Shown: positions 35,811-48,300 of the stretch, one piece after another
Numbering within the stretch: position 1 is the first letter of the stretch
Layout of the letters: the number at the start of each line of letters is the position of its first letter
Assembly (NCBI GenBank): GCA_037951105.1
Contig: JBAMJV010003800.1
Coordinates: 70,001 to 134,000, forward strand
Reading direction: 5' to 3'
Source of the DNA: Echinarachnius parma
Taxonomy: Eukaryota; Echinodermata; Echinoidea; Clypeasteroida; Echinarachniidae
Length of the DNA stretch: 64,000 nucleotides
Notes under the pieces: generated by a model
Told to the model about the DNA's origin: nothing
The model's input: the letters and a program-made list of their open reading frames with translations, nothing else
Databases searched by the model: none
Position numbers and translations under genes: made by a program

Positions 35811-36311
35811 TTATGAAAGGAAATAGTCTTCGGTGGTCTCTGTCACAAGAACTTGGGGAAATTCTCCCTTGTCCGCTTGCCTCATGACGACCCGTCTCTG
35901 CTGGGTGCATGCAGCCTCCCTGTGCAGACACGCATCCACCGACCGCGAGAAACTGGGGTGGACGACCCAACTATGCCTGTCGCGCATCTCCACCAAGATA
36001 TCAAAGGCGGCTGGCCGACACCTCTCCAGGTTCACTGCCTGCCTTTCACCCCTGTACCTGACATGGCGTCCAGTGGTCGGGGTGGCGCCGTGGACGTGCC
36101 CGCACAGAGGGGCGAAGGAGGGGGCAAGGAGGACGTCCCTGATGGTCTGGCCCTGGACCCCTGCCAAGACTTGGAGCCCCCTCTGGCGCGCGTCCAGGAC
36201 TGCCGCTGCATCGGCAGCACTGGAGATCTCGTCAATGATTAGGGTCTGGGGACTGTGGAGCCGCACAGCTTCTTGTATGACCTGGGCCTGGTCACTGTGT
36301 GATGATGAGAC
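35811..36311 (-). CDS. Fusion gene exon K: Walker B and C-terminus
   Basis: Phase 0, 166 codons plus TAA at 35811-35813. Contains QAQVIQEAVRLHSPQTLIID then E-I (Walker B), GLQVLAGVQGQTIRDVLLAP, and a C-terminal FDILVEMRDRHSWVVHP block. All correspond in order to Ycf45. No canonical poly(A) signal lies in the next 240 bp; the first AATAAA (35374-35379 minus) is within a repeat. Confidence 0.9.
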   Translation of the reverse strand, partial: VSSSHSDQAQVIQEAVRLHSPQTLIIDEISSAADAAAVLDARQRGLQVLAGVQGQTIRDVLLAPSFAPLCGHVHGATPTTGRHVRYRGERQAVNLERCRPAAFDILVEMRDRHSWVVHPSFSRSVDACLHREAACTQQRRVVMRQADKGEFPQVLVTETTEDYFLS

Positions 36312-39300
36312 CTGTACGAGGGAAGAATATTGCAGGGCCCTTTTTTTTATAGAATATAGCAAAATGAATCAGTCCTGAACGGGTTAAACTTGTTGGAGAC
36401 AATCTGACTAGTGTTACACATTTTCATAAGCCCAAGCCAAATATGTATGTACAATGCCTGACAGTCCTCAACAGGTTTTTTTTTTAAAGATTAAATAATA
36501 ACAACTTAGAGCCTATGAAAGCGACATTTCGTTTGGGTTTCACTGTCCTTACTGCAAGCAGTGAAAAGACTGAAGTAATGAGAAACCACATCTATTACTC
36601 CTTAACCCTAATCCCACTGGGGGGGGGGGGGGGGCCATTTTGGCCCCCCCCCCCGTCGTTTTTTTCAACGTGCATCTAGACCGTTTGGAATTTCACGTTC
36701 AAACTTCATGACTATTTTCTCTCAAGTCTCCCGCATGTTTTGATACATAATTCACCCCGGTCGGACATGTAGAACCGATTTTAGAGGTCGATAATTGCTC
36801 GACCGTCACAAAAAAATGTAATTTTTGTACAGGTTTCTATGTAATTCCTATATCCGATGCCATGTAAACTCCAAATTTGTTATAATTGTTACTTTGAATT
36901 ATAATTTGGATTATTTCTTTGTTATTAGTTGAATTCATACACTTCAGAGATAAATTCTTCTTAAAAAAACAAAACAAAAACCAAAAAACAATAAAATACA
37001 TAAGAATGAAAACAATGTGGGTAAATCCGGGAATACTAATTTGCATATTTATGCAAATTAGTGATATATTTTATCACCATAAAAAACATGGATATGATGA
37101 ATAACATCATTTGAAAGTATTTTTACAGAAAACCTGAAGAAATCCTGTAATTTCTCTTGATTTTAGATGAAAATCCAAATTTTCCCTCAAATTCGTCCAA
37201 AATTTGCATATTCAAAATTTTAATTAATTAAAAAAAATAATAATAATCGTCCAAATTTGTTTTTTCTTTCAAATTCTTATTCTACTTGACTTGTTGTACA
37301 TATGTGCCAATTTTCAAGTCGATCGGTCCATTCGTTGCCGAGATTGGAGGGGGGGGGGCCAAAACGGCCCCCCCCCCCCCCCCCCCCCCCCAGTGGACTC
37401 AAGTGACCAAAATAACCCAGTGAGATTAGGGTTAATAACCACTTGCCTATGCGATATAGTACTTCCCATAGAGTTAATACATGGTACAAGTAGTGAATGA
37501 TGATCCGAAGTGCACATCCCTACCTGTATTCGCCTTGCTCCTCCAACAGACGGATGGGGGATGTCCTCACTACCAGCCACCTGAAATGCAAACAAATACA
37601 AAATAAAAATGTAATAAATAAACTACTCGGGTTAGGGTCTATGGAGAATACATATTGTAATGAATCAAACAGTCCTGAATGGTTTAAATGTATTTGATTT
37701 GATATACATGTATGCATATGAAATGGGTGGAAAAATCTCTGCAATCTGATTGGCTGAAAGTTTTACTTTTTATTTTTTATTTTTTATTTTTTTTTAGTGT
37801 GCTTGCAATCCATTGTTCTTTTGATATTTTCAACATTTCATAAAGCAATCTCATTACATCAAATCAACTTTGGTGTCAAACAGAACACATCAACATTCTA
37901 AATATTTCTCTGTTGAAGATTTGATTTTAATATAAATTAAATGTATCTATCACTAATAGACCCAAGCCAGTGGCATAGTATGGTAGGGCTGATTTGGGGG
38001 GCACATAAATTATTCGGGGAGGGGGACACCTTTAATATGTATTTCTTGATTTACTAAAAAATGTTCCCCTGATGTTTATATTGTTTTTTTACCAAAATTC
38101 ATAGGCCCCCCTCCACCCCCCACCGCCCCTTCCCCTCCACTGCCAGGATATTTTGAGGACCAGTTGCATTTCCATAGATTAGAAGCAGGACTTGAAAATT
38201 AGCACTGGTCTGCTGGCCCTGGGCCTGGGGTCACTGAAAATTAGCTAGGGGCCAACAAAATATCATTCAGCAAAATTATCAGGCAATCAATCCAAATTTG
38301 TCTTTGTTTGGGACAAAAAGATTCAGATTCCAGTCCTCTACCATTTGAAAAAAACTTTTATTTTATTTGCCTGACTTGGTCAAGACTAAGAGAAACAAAA
38401 AAAAAGGTGATTTCTAGCTTTTCTAATAGTACACCATGCACAAGTAGAAAATGGATTAAATAGACCTTATAGCTAATTAAATAATCTGTAAGTCTCCTTC
38501 ACCAATGCGGACAATGGAATAGAAATATTTTAATACCAAAAATACGCAACTTTATCTGTGCATGTAAACAAGGGGGGCGACTGATAGAAAGATCTCAAAT
38601 ATTTACAAAAGCGATAAAGCCTTCACAAGGTCACATCATGTGATTTGATTGTTCACTATCAAAAAAGAAGATCATATGGCAGAATTGAAGGGGAGGGGGA
38701 AGGGGAGGGGGGGGGGGGGGGGGGTAGCCATGATGATAATCATACAGCTTCCTTAATCTTTGCACGAGACGAGCAGCAAATACGGGTATTTTATTCATCT
38801 ATCTGAAATTCATAAGTTCAATCAAACCACTAGTTATTACCATTCTTTTAACCCATTGCTTACAGGAACCGGGTGGGTTATGTACAAAGTCTATGGGGAT
38901 TTCAGAAACTCGTAGGGAATGGGTTAAACAATATGGGTGGTTAGGTTTGTAGGGCAATATCTTTGTCTGATTTGTCTGGCCAGCACAATAATAGAAAATT
39001 GTCACAGACACATTACTACCATCTGAAATAGGCCTCATTGAGCTTAGCTAGATAAGTGTGTTTTTGATGGATATGGAGCCAGGTTCTTGTAAAAAATGGG
39101 AATAACATTAATGTCCAGGTAAAAAGAGAGGGAGCAAACAGTGTAACCTGCCTTTTAAAGGGATCTGGTAACTTTGTTGACATGTGCAAAAAGTGATGAA
39201 TGGTAGATGCAATGTATATTGTTGTCATCTCATATGTCCACAGGGTATTGTGTGAAAATTTCAAGTCAAATGGACATTGCATGGCCAAGTAATGAGCGAA

Positions 39301-42300
39301 AATGCAAAGTGATATTCAGTAACTCACTGCACTCACTTTGTACACGGAAGAAAAACTCGCCCAGAGTTTTTCTTATCTGAATACTTCAATCATACATATC
39401 TTTGTAACGAAAGGGAAATTTGAAAAACCGAAACCTGTCCTGTGATTTTATTGTTAATACGAATACAAGGTACAAGGGAACCGCTAGAATTAAAATTTTA
39501 CTTTGAGGATTTGGACAATAAGTCCCTTTAAAACCACCCAAAGAGACGGACAAATTGGTCTCTATATTAAGCAGGTGGTCTTTTTATATAGACAGTTCGA
39601 TTTACATGTGAACTGCTTACTATAGAGGGTCAAGATTAGGGTCTAAATAAAATCATCTTAATAATTGTTGGATTGATATATAGTGCCTTATATGACCATC
39701 TCTAACCACTTTACTGACATAATATGCAGGTGGTCGCTAAAGCAGGTTTCATTGTAACAATCTCTCACCTCATTCAGTGAATCAATGATGACGACACGCT
39801 TCTCGAGAACGTCACTAATAACACGGGCTGCCTCCCTCAGGATGGTGGTCCTGCCCACCCCCGGACACCCCAGGAACAGTATGGACTGTCCCCGATCCAT
39901 CAGATCAAAGAGGGGCGTTGCACAGCCCAGGACAGGATGTTTGCACGACGCTGTGAGACCGACGGGCTCATTGGTGCGACTTGTGATTACTCTGTAACGG
40001 ATGGTGCAATATTATCAGTTAAAGTGATCCATTAACTTTGTATTTTCCCCGAAAGTATAATGTTTGAGACTTCATTTATATGTCAATTTCATTGTAAGAG
40101 TCTTGAGAATGATATGTGAGAATTTGATAGAAAAGAATAGTTTAATAGTGAAAACAGAGAAATTCGATATCTGATTTTATCCTGATTGTTCACGTGAAGT
40201 ATCCAATAATTCCAAGAGGGCAATGCTCCTCCCTCGCCCCCTTCTCCACTCCGACCCAACTCTGAGCTTCATGCTGTTACTCACCCGACTCTGTGGAGGG
40301 TGCCACAAATGGAGGTACGATGGTCCTCCGTCATGGGGGCACAATGCCCTGCCAAGACCTCTTTCAGATCATCCTTAGTTACAGCAGTATCATCCAGGAT
40401 TCGTGTCTTGAAATTGTGAGGCTCGGTAGGTTGGTAATATCTAATATCAAAAAGGGGGGGAAAGGTGAATTAACTGAATTATTTTTCTCTTCATCAGTTA
40501 TGCAATGTTGCCATCCAGTGAAAAGACACTAAAGACACATTAACTCAGGGCTACCGTATTTGCTGGTGTATTAACCGCACCTTTTTTCAACAAAAAAAAA
40601 AAAAAAATGGGGGTGCGGTTAATACAAGGATGCGGCTCATACACGGGCAAATACGGTATACAGCCCCCAAATCATGACAATGCCCCTGTAAATTTGCACT
40701 GAATTCAATGCAAATCAATTTGAGAGAGCTATTTCTTCTGCAGGGGAGCTTGAAAAGAAGCCCCCGAAAAATGAATTTTAATTTTCTACTGCCGCATGGC
40801 ATTTTGTCACAAATAATGCCCACTTAAAATGACTTTAATTCACATACATACATGTATAAAAGTCTGAAATACACACAAGTTGTGGAAAGAGGCAAGCACA
40901 ATAATTTCTTTTTTTTGGCATAAGTTATGTAAATTACTGACAGCCTGAAATAGGGCAAGTAAAAACAATGTTTTTTTTTCACATCCAAATTATATTGTTG
41001 ATCTGACTGGAAATTAACTTCTATTATATTAATACGGTAAGCTTCAACCCCCCAAAATGGTTCCCACTCGAGATATCCTCACCCCGAGGATTCGGCGACT
41101 TCCCGACCGTCGCGATCGAAGGATATACGTTTTGCGGAGGACAATAAGGCATTCCCGAGTCGCTCCCGCCCCGTGGTCGTCGTCCAGATCGAAGAAAAGG
41201 GAAAGTCAGCAATGTCAATTGCCCGTTTAAGACGCCGAGCATTGACTAACGATTTATCGCCGTAAAAGTATTTGTAAGAATATAAATTGGAGTAGATAAA
41301 ACAAATAATATATCGAGAAACTATTTTAGATATAACACGTTGCGAAACTACCCAGGTTTTGATAAATATTAATATTTATATTACGCGGATGGTATGGTAA
41401 TGATCGCTATTGCCGATTGGCATCGTGTTTGTAAGTGCATAGACGACAAAATGCGACAACTTCAATTTAGCTGCGGTTATACAACGCGCGATGGCTGTAC
41501 AGCCGTGTATACACGTCGCGCAGTCATCTAATTACCCCACCGAACCGTAGTTTATTTGCATAGCTCACTGACCTGCTGACCATCGTCTCTGGTCACTATC
41601 TCATTCGCCCTACCGTACACGATACTATAATTGCGCCAGCTTGTGGTAAGATGTATTAACTCAGCCACGAAGCTACCATGCAGTACCAGAAGAGACGCCT
41701 AGGGGGTGGGTGGGGGGGGGGGGGGGGGGGGGGGGTAGGGGTAGAATGGACGGGGGAGGTAATATCTTCAAGAATATGAACAAAGGTATACGCGGGAGAA
41801 CTTAGTTTATGATATGAAACGTGTAGGGGACACGACGGGTTATTTGTCATACAGGCAATTGGAGCCGCGGGGGGGGGGGGGAGCGGCGAAGCTACTTTAT
41901 TAGCAAGAACACGAACATATATTATTGTATCTATTTTAATACAAGCGGAACATTATGGATCATAATGAAATATGGGGGGATAACTGAATAACTTTGCGTG
42001 GATACTAATCCATCATGATTTTGTTATACATTGGTCGGATGTATCGTTGGACGGGGCCCCGACGGGTTGTGGGGTGGGATTGAATCGCCCGAGTCTATTT
42101 TGTCTTATGATGAATGTGGGATATTTAGTAAAGTTTTCAAGTGTTGTTATGTCATCATCGTCTTTCTCTTTCAAAAACCCGCGGATTTCCGCGGGTACAG
42201 CTAGTTAAATATAAATGTCATAAAATATGGCGGATATTTTTCCTACATTGACCCTTCAAAGGGCAACACAGGTGTAATAATGATGTTTTTCTTTTCTCTG

Positions 42301-45300
42301 TCCTTGGTTGCAAAGCTGTACAAAAATATATATATACAAGCAAGGGCATGAACACGAACGAACACACACGCGCATGCACGCACACACACACACACACACA
42401 CTGCACACACAGACATACTGACAGTCACACAATCACTTCTGAAAAAAAAAAAACAATATAACACGGGACATTATGATTATAAGAAATGTACCAGATTCTC
42501 ATTAAAAAGGACGTACGTCACATTCTAAAAATAGAAATAAAATACACGGTTCCCCCCCCCCCCCCCCCCCCCCCCCCCCCACGGATTTATGGATTAATGA
42601 TAAGTTTAAAACTAAATGACAGTACTGTTATTTGGCTTCAACAAATAACCGGGTCAAAAATTCCCTCTTCCTCTCCCATCCTTAAATCACGTTTATAACA
42701 TCATAAAGAGCAAAGAAATCAAATTAACCTATTCAGGACTGGTCCAAAAAATAGGAGGGCTAAGGTCGGAGAATGCACATTATACCATCATAAAAAAGTC
42801 TTGAGTTGGTTAATCTTAATCTCTTAATCTCTTATCACACAGTTCCAACAACACTTACACAATGACTAATTAAAAAAGTAAACATGCAAATATAGCAGCT
42901 AGCAGTGTTGACTGATCAACTTCAATCCCTTATCTGGTATCTCACCAGGATGTCAATACCCACATCTGCAGATAAGCCATGCATACATGATATTGCATTA
43001 AAGCGAACAGGTTGGGGAAATCCCATCAAACAACAACGGTTCAATTTTATCCCAAACATTGTAACCTCGCAAACAATTATAACAAAGATGGACTGTCTTC
43101 TGTTGCTTTTCATTTATGTTACTGTTAACCCACTCAGGGCTGGTACCGACAATACTTGGGCTTGGGTTTATGAAGAATACATGTTATAGCTAAATCAATC
43201 AGTCTTGAACAACTTATGCTTCTGTGTGTCAGTCATAACGGTGTGGTAAATCCGTAAATGGCATTATTGTTGGCATCCTTAAAGCCATTATTAACAGAAC
43301 TGTCATATTTCAATCCAATGTGAATAGTAATCAACGCGTCGCATAGGCAGGCCCCTTTTTAATTCACATTTAGTCTCCTGAATTAATTGCGTCATTGTGT
43401 TATTTCTTTGTATTACACAGAGTAACTATTAGAAATTTATCAACCCTTTTTGTCTTAATCTAAGCTCCAAGGATCGAACTAAAATTTGTATTTATCAACT
43501 TATCTCCAAAACCTAAAAAGACAAAAGTATGTCCAATCAAAATTAAAGCATTAAAGAAGATCACCCTGGACTCTGTTCCACTAACCTTTTGCTTTTGCTC
43601 AGTTTAATTTAGAGTTTGTTAATACAATCACAGATACGGCTCTTTGAGGAACTACATTAAACTTCCTTTTTTTTGTAATTCCTAGCACTATATTTTGCTC
43701 TACTTTTTTTCCTGTGGAGATAGTGCACACATGTGTGTTCAACTGGCATTGTATCCTATGATAGGGGTAATAATAGTGTAAAGCGCTTAGAGATAGCATT
43801 GTATTTTTTAAAAGGCAGTATTTGACACATTTAGTATTTTCGGGGCCAGTCCTGAAGGGGGTTGAAACAAACTTATTATCATCTTTAAAGGAATCGGATA
43901 GTATAAATTTGTTGGCATGTGAAGAAAGTGATGAATGGTTGGTATGATGTGTAGTTGTGTGATCTGATATGTCTTTGGAGTATTGTGTGGAAATGTCGAG
44001 TTAAACTGATGTTTTATGGCGGAGTAATGAGCGAAAATGCAAAGTGATATTTGCTAACTCATTGCACTGATTTTGTACAGTTATGACTATCCAGTGGATA
44101 GTTAAAAATCAGAACACCTCGATTGTAAATATCTTTCTGACGAAAAGGAAATTTTAAGAAAAAAAACCTGTTCCAATCCATGCTTCTATTGGTAAATCTA
44201 ATACAACAAGGTATGAGAGAACCACTACATTTCTAATGAAGTTTTGTGGAATTGGATAATGTTACTAGATCCCTTTAAAGCTTGAGAACTGAGAAGCTCA
44301 CCTGGCACTTGGCTTTCTCCCGACATCCATGATCACCTCACATAAAAGATCAAGAGACAATGTGGAGTCCTGTTCCGCTAGTTTCTGCAGTGCATACTTG
44401 ATGCAAATGCCAAACGACTCCAAGAACACGTCCATGTCGCCCCTAACAAGCTTCTCAAACTTGGCTGCCAGGTCGTGGTCGACTTCACACGGGTTGATGG
44501 CCACTGCGGCACGCTAGAAAATACAGGTTTAATCAGAGAAACAAAAAGATTGTGATAACTCTATAGAAATGGTTTTATATATATTTTTTTTTTATTTGTC
44601 CATGTTGTCCCTACGAACGTTTCAAACTTGGTCACAAGGTCATGTCCGACTTTACACAGGTTGATGGCCACTGTGGCATGCTAGAAAAAAAAGTTTAAGT
44701 TGAATCAGAAAAACAAAAAAGTGGTAATCAATCCCCCAAAATAAGTTTCACAAAAAAATAGATGGAACTTCCGACTGAGCGCAGTCAAAAATGATGCCTC
44801 CGCCATTGGGCAATTTTGTTATCAAGCCCAAATTTACATGCAGTGAATTGATTCTGTAAACTCAATTTTGATGGTAATCTGTCAACCAGATCTTGATCCA
44901 GATCACAATTATGAGCTATTTATGAGCACATATGTGCTATAGCAAAACCTTTTCTGCACTTTTCGGTAAAAATAAAAATGTAGATTTTTATACCATTAGA
45001 AAGGCCTCACCACAAGCTTTCATTTGATGCCTTGTTCTAACAAATTGGTCAATTATTGGCGAAGATATGATTTTCAATTTTACATTCATAAGTCTTTTAC
45101 ACACATTATGTGAACTTCAAATGCCAATTTCTTCAATACATGATTTACCGACAAGTGCAGGGTTTTGCTATAGCCGGTCACATATAATGAGCCATGACTT
45201 TAGCCTTTATATCCTCATAACCACAAATCTTATAAGTTTATTAGCTCCCCAAGATACAAATATGTTCCAAGTTTGATGGTAATTTATCAACTGGTTCTTT

Positions 45301-48300
45301 GATATATAATTATTGCAATTACAAGCTATTTTGGTCCTGTGACCTTAAGTTGACTTTGGTCCTGTGATCTTAAGTTGACTTTGACCACATGACCCCAAAA
45401 TCTGATGGCTACAATGGCTCCCTAAGACACATTCACCTAGACCAAGTTTGATTGTTTTTACAAAAACATGCTATTTTTGCATAATGAGTCCTGTGACCTT
45501 GACCTTTAAGCTCATGACCCCACACTTATATGGCTACATTGGCTCCTAAGATACATTCAGGTACGAAGTTTGATTGAAATCTGACATTCAGTTCTTGAGA
45601 TTTTTCAATTACAAGCTCTTTTAGCATATATAATATATTGAGCCTTGTTACCTTTGACCTCACGACCCCAAAATCGAATCGGTTCAACATGATCACAAGC
45701 TATTTTTCCATATATAAAATGGGCCCTGTGACCTTTGACCTCATGACCCCCAAAATCTCATCAGTTCATTGGCTCCTCATGATACATATAGACCGCGGGC
45801 CGAACCGTGAAAATCGCCTTATTTCTTGACTTTCGTGCTTCAAATCTCGTATCTACCTGAATTTTGGCATGTGGGTAGTGACAAATTCACTGAACACAAA
45901 TTCATAACTCGTCAAGCTCAAAAAGTGCGCATTTTTTCAAAAAGTAGAACAAACTAGGAATTTTGTTTTGTAACACTCTCTGAAAAATAATCCAATCCCA
46001 GTGCATCTCTCATTAGAACGTAACAGTGTCCCATAAGCTAGGGCCAATCAGATCGCTTGTTTTATCGTTGTGCGAAAAGTTTGTTTTGATGCGATGTAAT
46101 GACACGTACTTTATCTGGATTTTGTTGTTTACATGGAAACTAAACTCACAGTAAATTAATTCATTTAGAGGAATTAATTCCGAAATAGAAGGAATGAGTA
46201 CCACCTTGAAAATTTACCAAAAACACATTAGAAGTTGATAAATAATTTAACGAAAAGAGACCGATACGGCACTAGCACTTCGGCTAACGAAGATCATCAG
46301 GCTAGTGTCGCCTGAGCTGCGGGGCACTGGTCGGCTACAAAAGGTGGCATGGAGGCATAATGCAATCGCCCTCAGCATGAATCTAGTTTAATTTTACCCC
46401 GGGAAAAAGCTATTCTCCTAGTTACTGTCTGTCTTGGAATGGATTGTAATATATTTGTCTTTATCTAAAGGGAAAGTCCACCCTAAATCTAAGTTAGTTA
46501 AGATAATGGCATAACTAAAGAGAGGAACGTGACAGTGAAAAATTTCTTCTTGTAAATATATTGCCTATTTTTTAAATAATTTATTAATTTTCCATGATGA
46601 AACATTTTCTGCTTCTATTAAAACCAACTTTTTTTCAGGGTGGACTTTTCCTTTGAGGAAATAAATAAAGGAGAGAAATAGAGGGTAGATGGAGAGATTG
46701 TGAAATTTGGTAGACTGGTATTTATTTATTTATATACATTTGTTAAACATTTTATTTTGCTTTTTTTTTTTGCATCAGGACTAATGGTATTCGATTCATC
46801 ACACAGCACACTCCCCAACTCAAATCATCCTTCAGCATCCCATTGGCAATATATATAATAATAATTTAAATAATAATACAATAAATAAAAAATACAAAAA
46901 AACCCCATGGATGTATACACCGACAACTTATCTCTCTTATCATATCTATCTTTCTCTCTTACACACACACAAACACACCCACACCAAAACATACATGTAC
47001 ACAAAGAACAAAGTCAAAGATACAAACAATCCAGTCCAGACAATGCACTTATTTATCACACCAAATTAATTGATATTAGAGCATGATAAGAACAGTTGTA
47101 AAAAAAATGAGATAAGTCAAATTTTCCATATTTAGTAAAATCTTTATGATCTTATTTTATCTATCTCAATGAAATGAAAATCACTGGAAATTCTGGTAAT
47201 TGGGCAAAATACAAAACAGTAGAAGTAATGCATAGATTAAGTAGATGCATAAAGAACAAACATTCTTATAAATGAGGTAACATTTTCTGGCTATTGAAAA
47301 GAATCTCGGTTATAGCGAGATTCCGGTTATAACGAGGTAAAATCGATAGTCCCGACTACCTTGTTATAAAGAGGTTTCCCCAGTTAGCAATACAAAATTA
47401 TCATAATTCATACAACAAATATTAAAATATTTAATATCATGTTGTACTGTTTCATTGATTCATACAAAGCATGTAAACCAGACATACAATCAACTTCCCT
47501 ATTACTTGCCTCTGATGATTTGTTTTCTTTGTTTTTGAACATAACATAGACAAACATAATATTTGTCTTAATTTCATTAGTTTGTAAGGCAAATAAAACA
47601 AAACAAATAATATGAGCATTTATGGAAACGTTTTACATGTACATCACAATTCTTCCTGAGCTGAAGCAAAACTATTCATAAAACAATTCATGCTTTCACT
47701 AGTCTGTTTCTTAACTCACTACAGAGTGCAAATATTTAAAACAGCTTCTATACATTGTATACTAGTGTGTTAATGTTAATCTTAACAGCAAAATACTACA
47801 TATACAGTAGTTAAAAGAAGGCAGACATGGAAGAAAGATTATTTGCACAAATTGATAAATAACCACATTGTACACCATAAAACATAAGCTTATGTATGAA
47901 TAGAATCATGATCATTAAAATGTGTAACTTATTCATCTTACATAATTGATATACTTGTCATAATGGAACAAAATACTAAATGCACAAGAGTACATTCCCA
48001 AGTCCAAATATATACATACACTGGTACAGTGTATCTATTCATAAGCAGTGAATACAAGTCAAGGAACCTCAATCTTCCAACATCTATTTTCTTCCCATTA
48101 TTTTGGGTAAAATATTACAGGTATGATAGAAAACAACTTACAAGTGTCATGTTATAACAACAACAAAATAAATAGATAGATAAATAAACTTTAACAAATC
48201 AAATTACTTGGTCATGGAAATTAAAATTAGTCAAAATGTATCAGAATCAGATTTGTTAAAACAAAATATTGGTTCATGTTAATATGGTAAGCATAAATTA

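Noticed and set aside
35833-36378. 181-codon and 129-codon plus-strand frames
   Set aside because: They are antisense shadows of exon K, whose minus frame carries Walker B and the family motifs.
28640-45770. CRISPR array or bacterial repeat system
   Set aside because: Tandem repeats here have no unique equal-length spacers, and the DNA is clearly eukaryotic.
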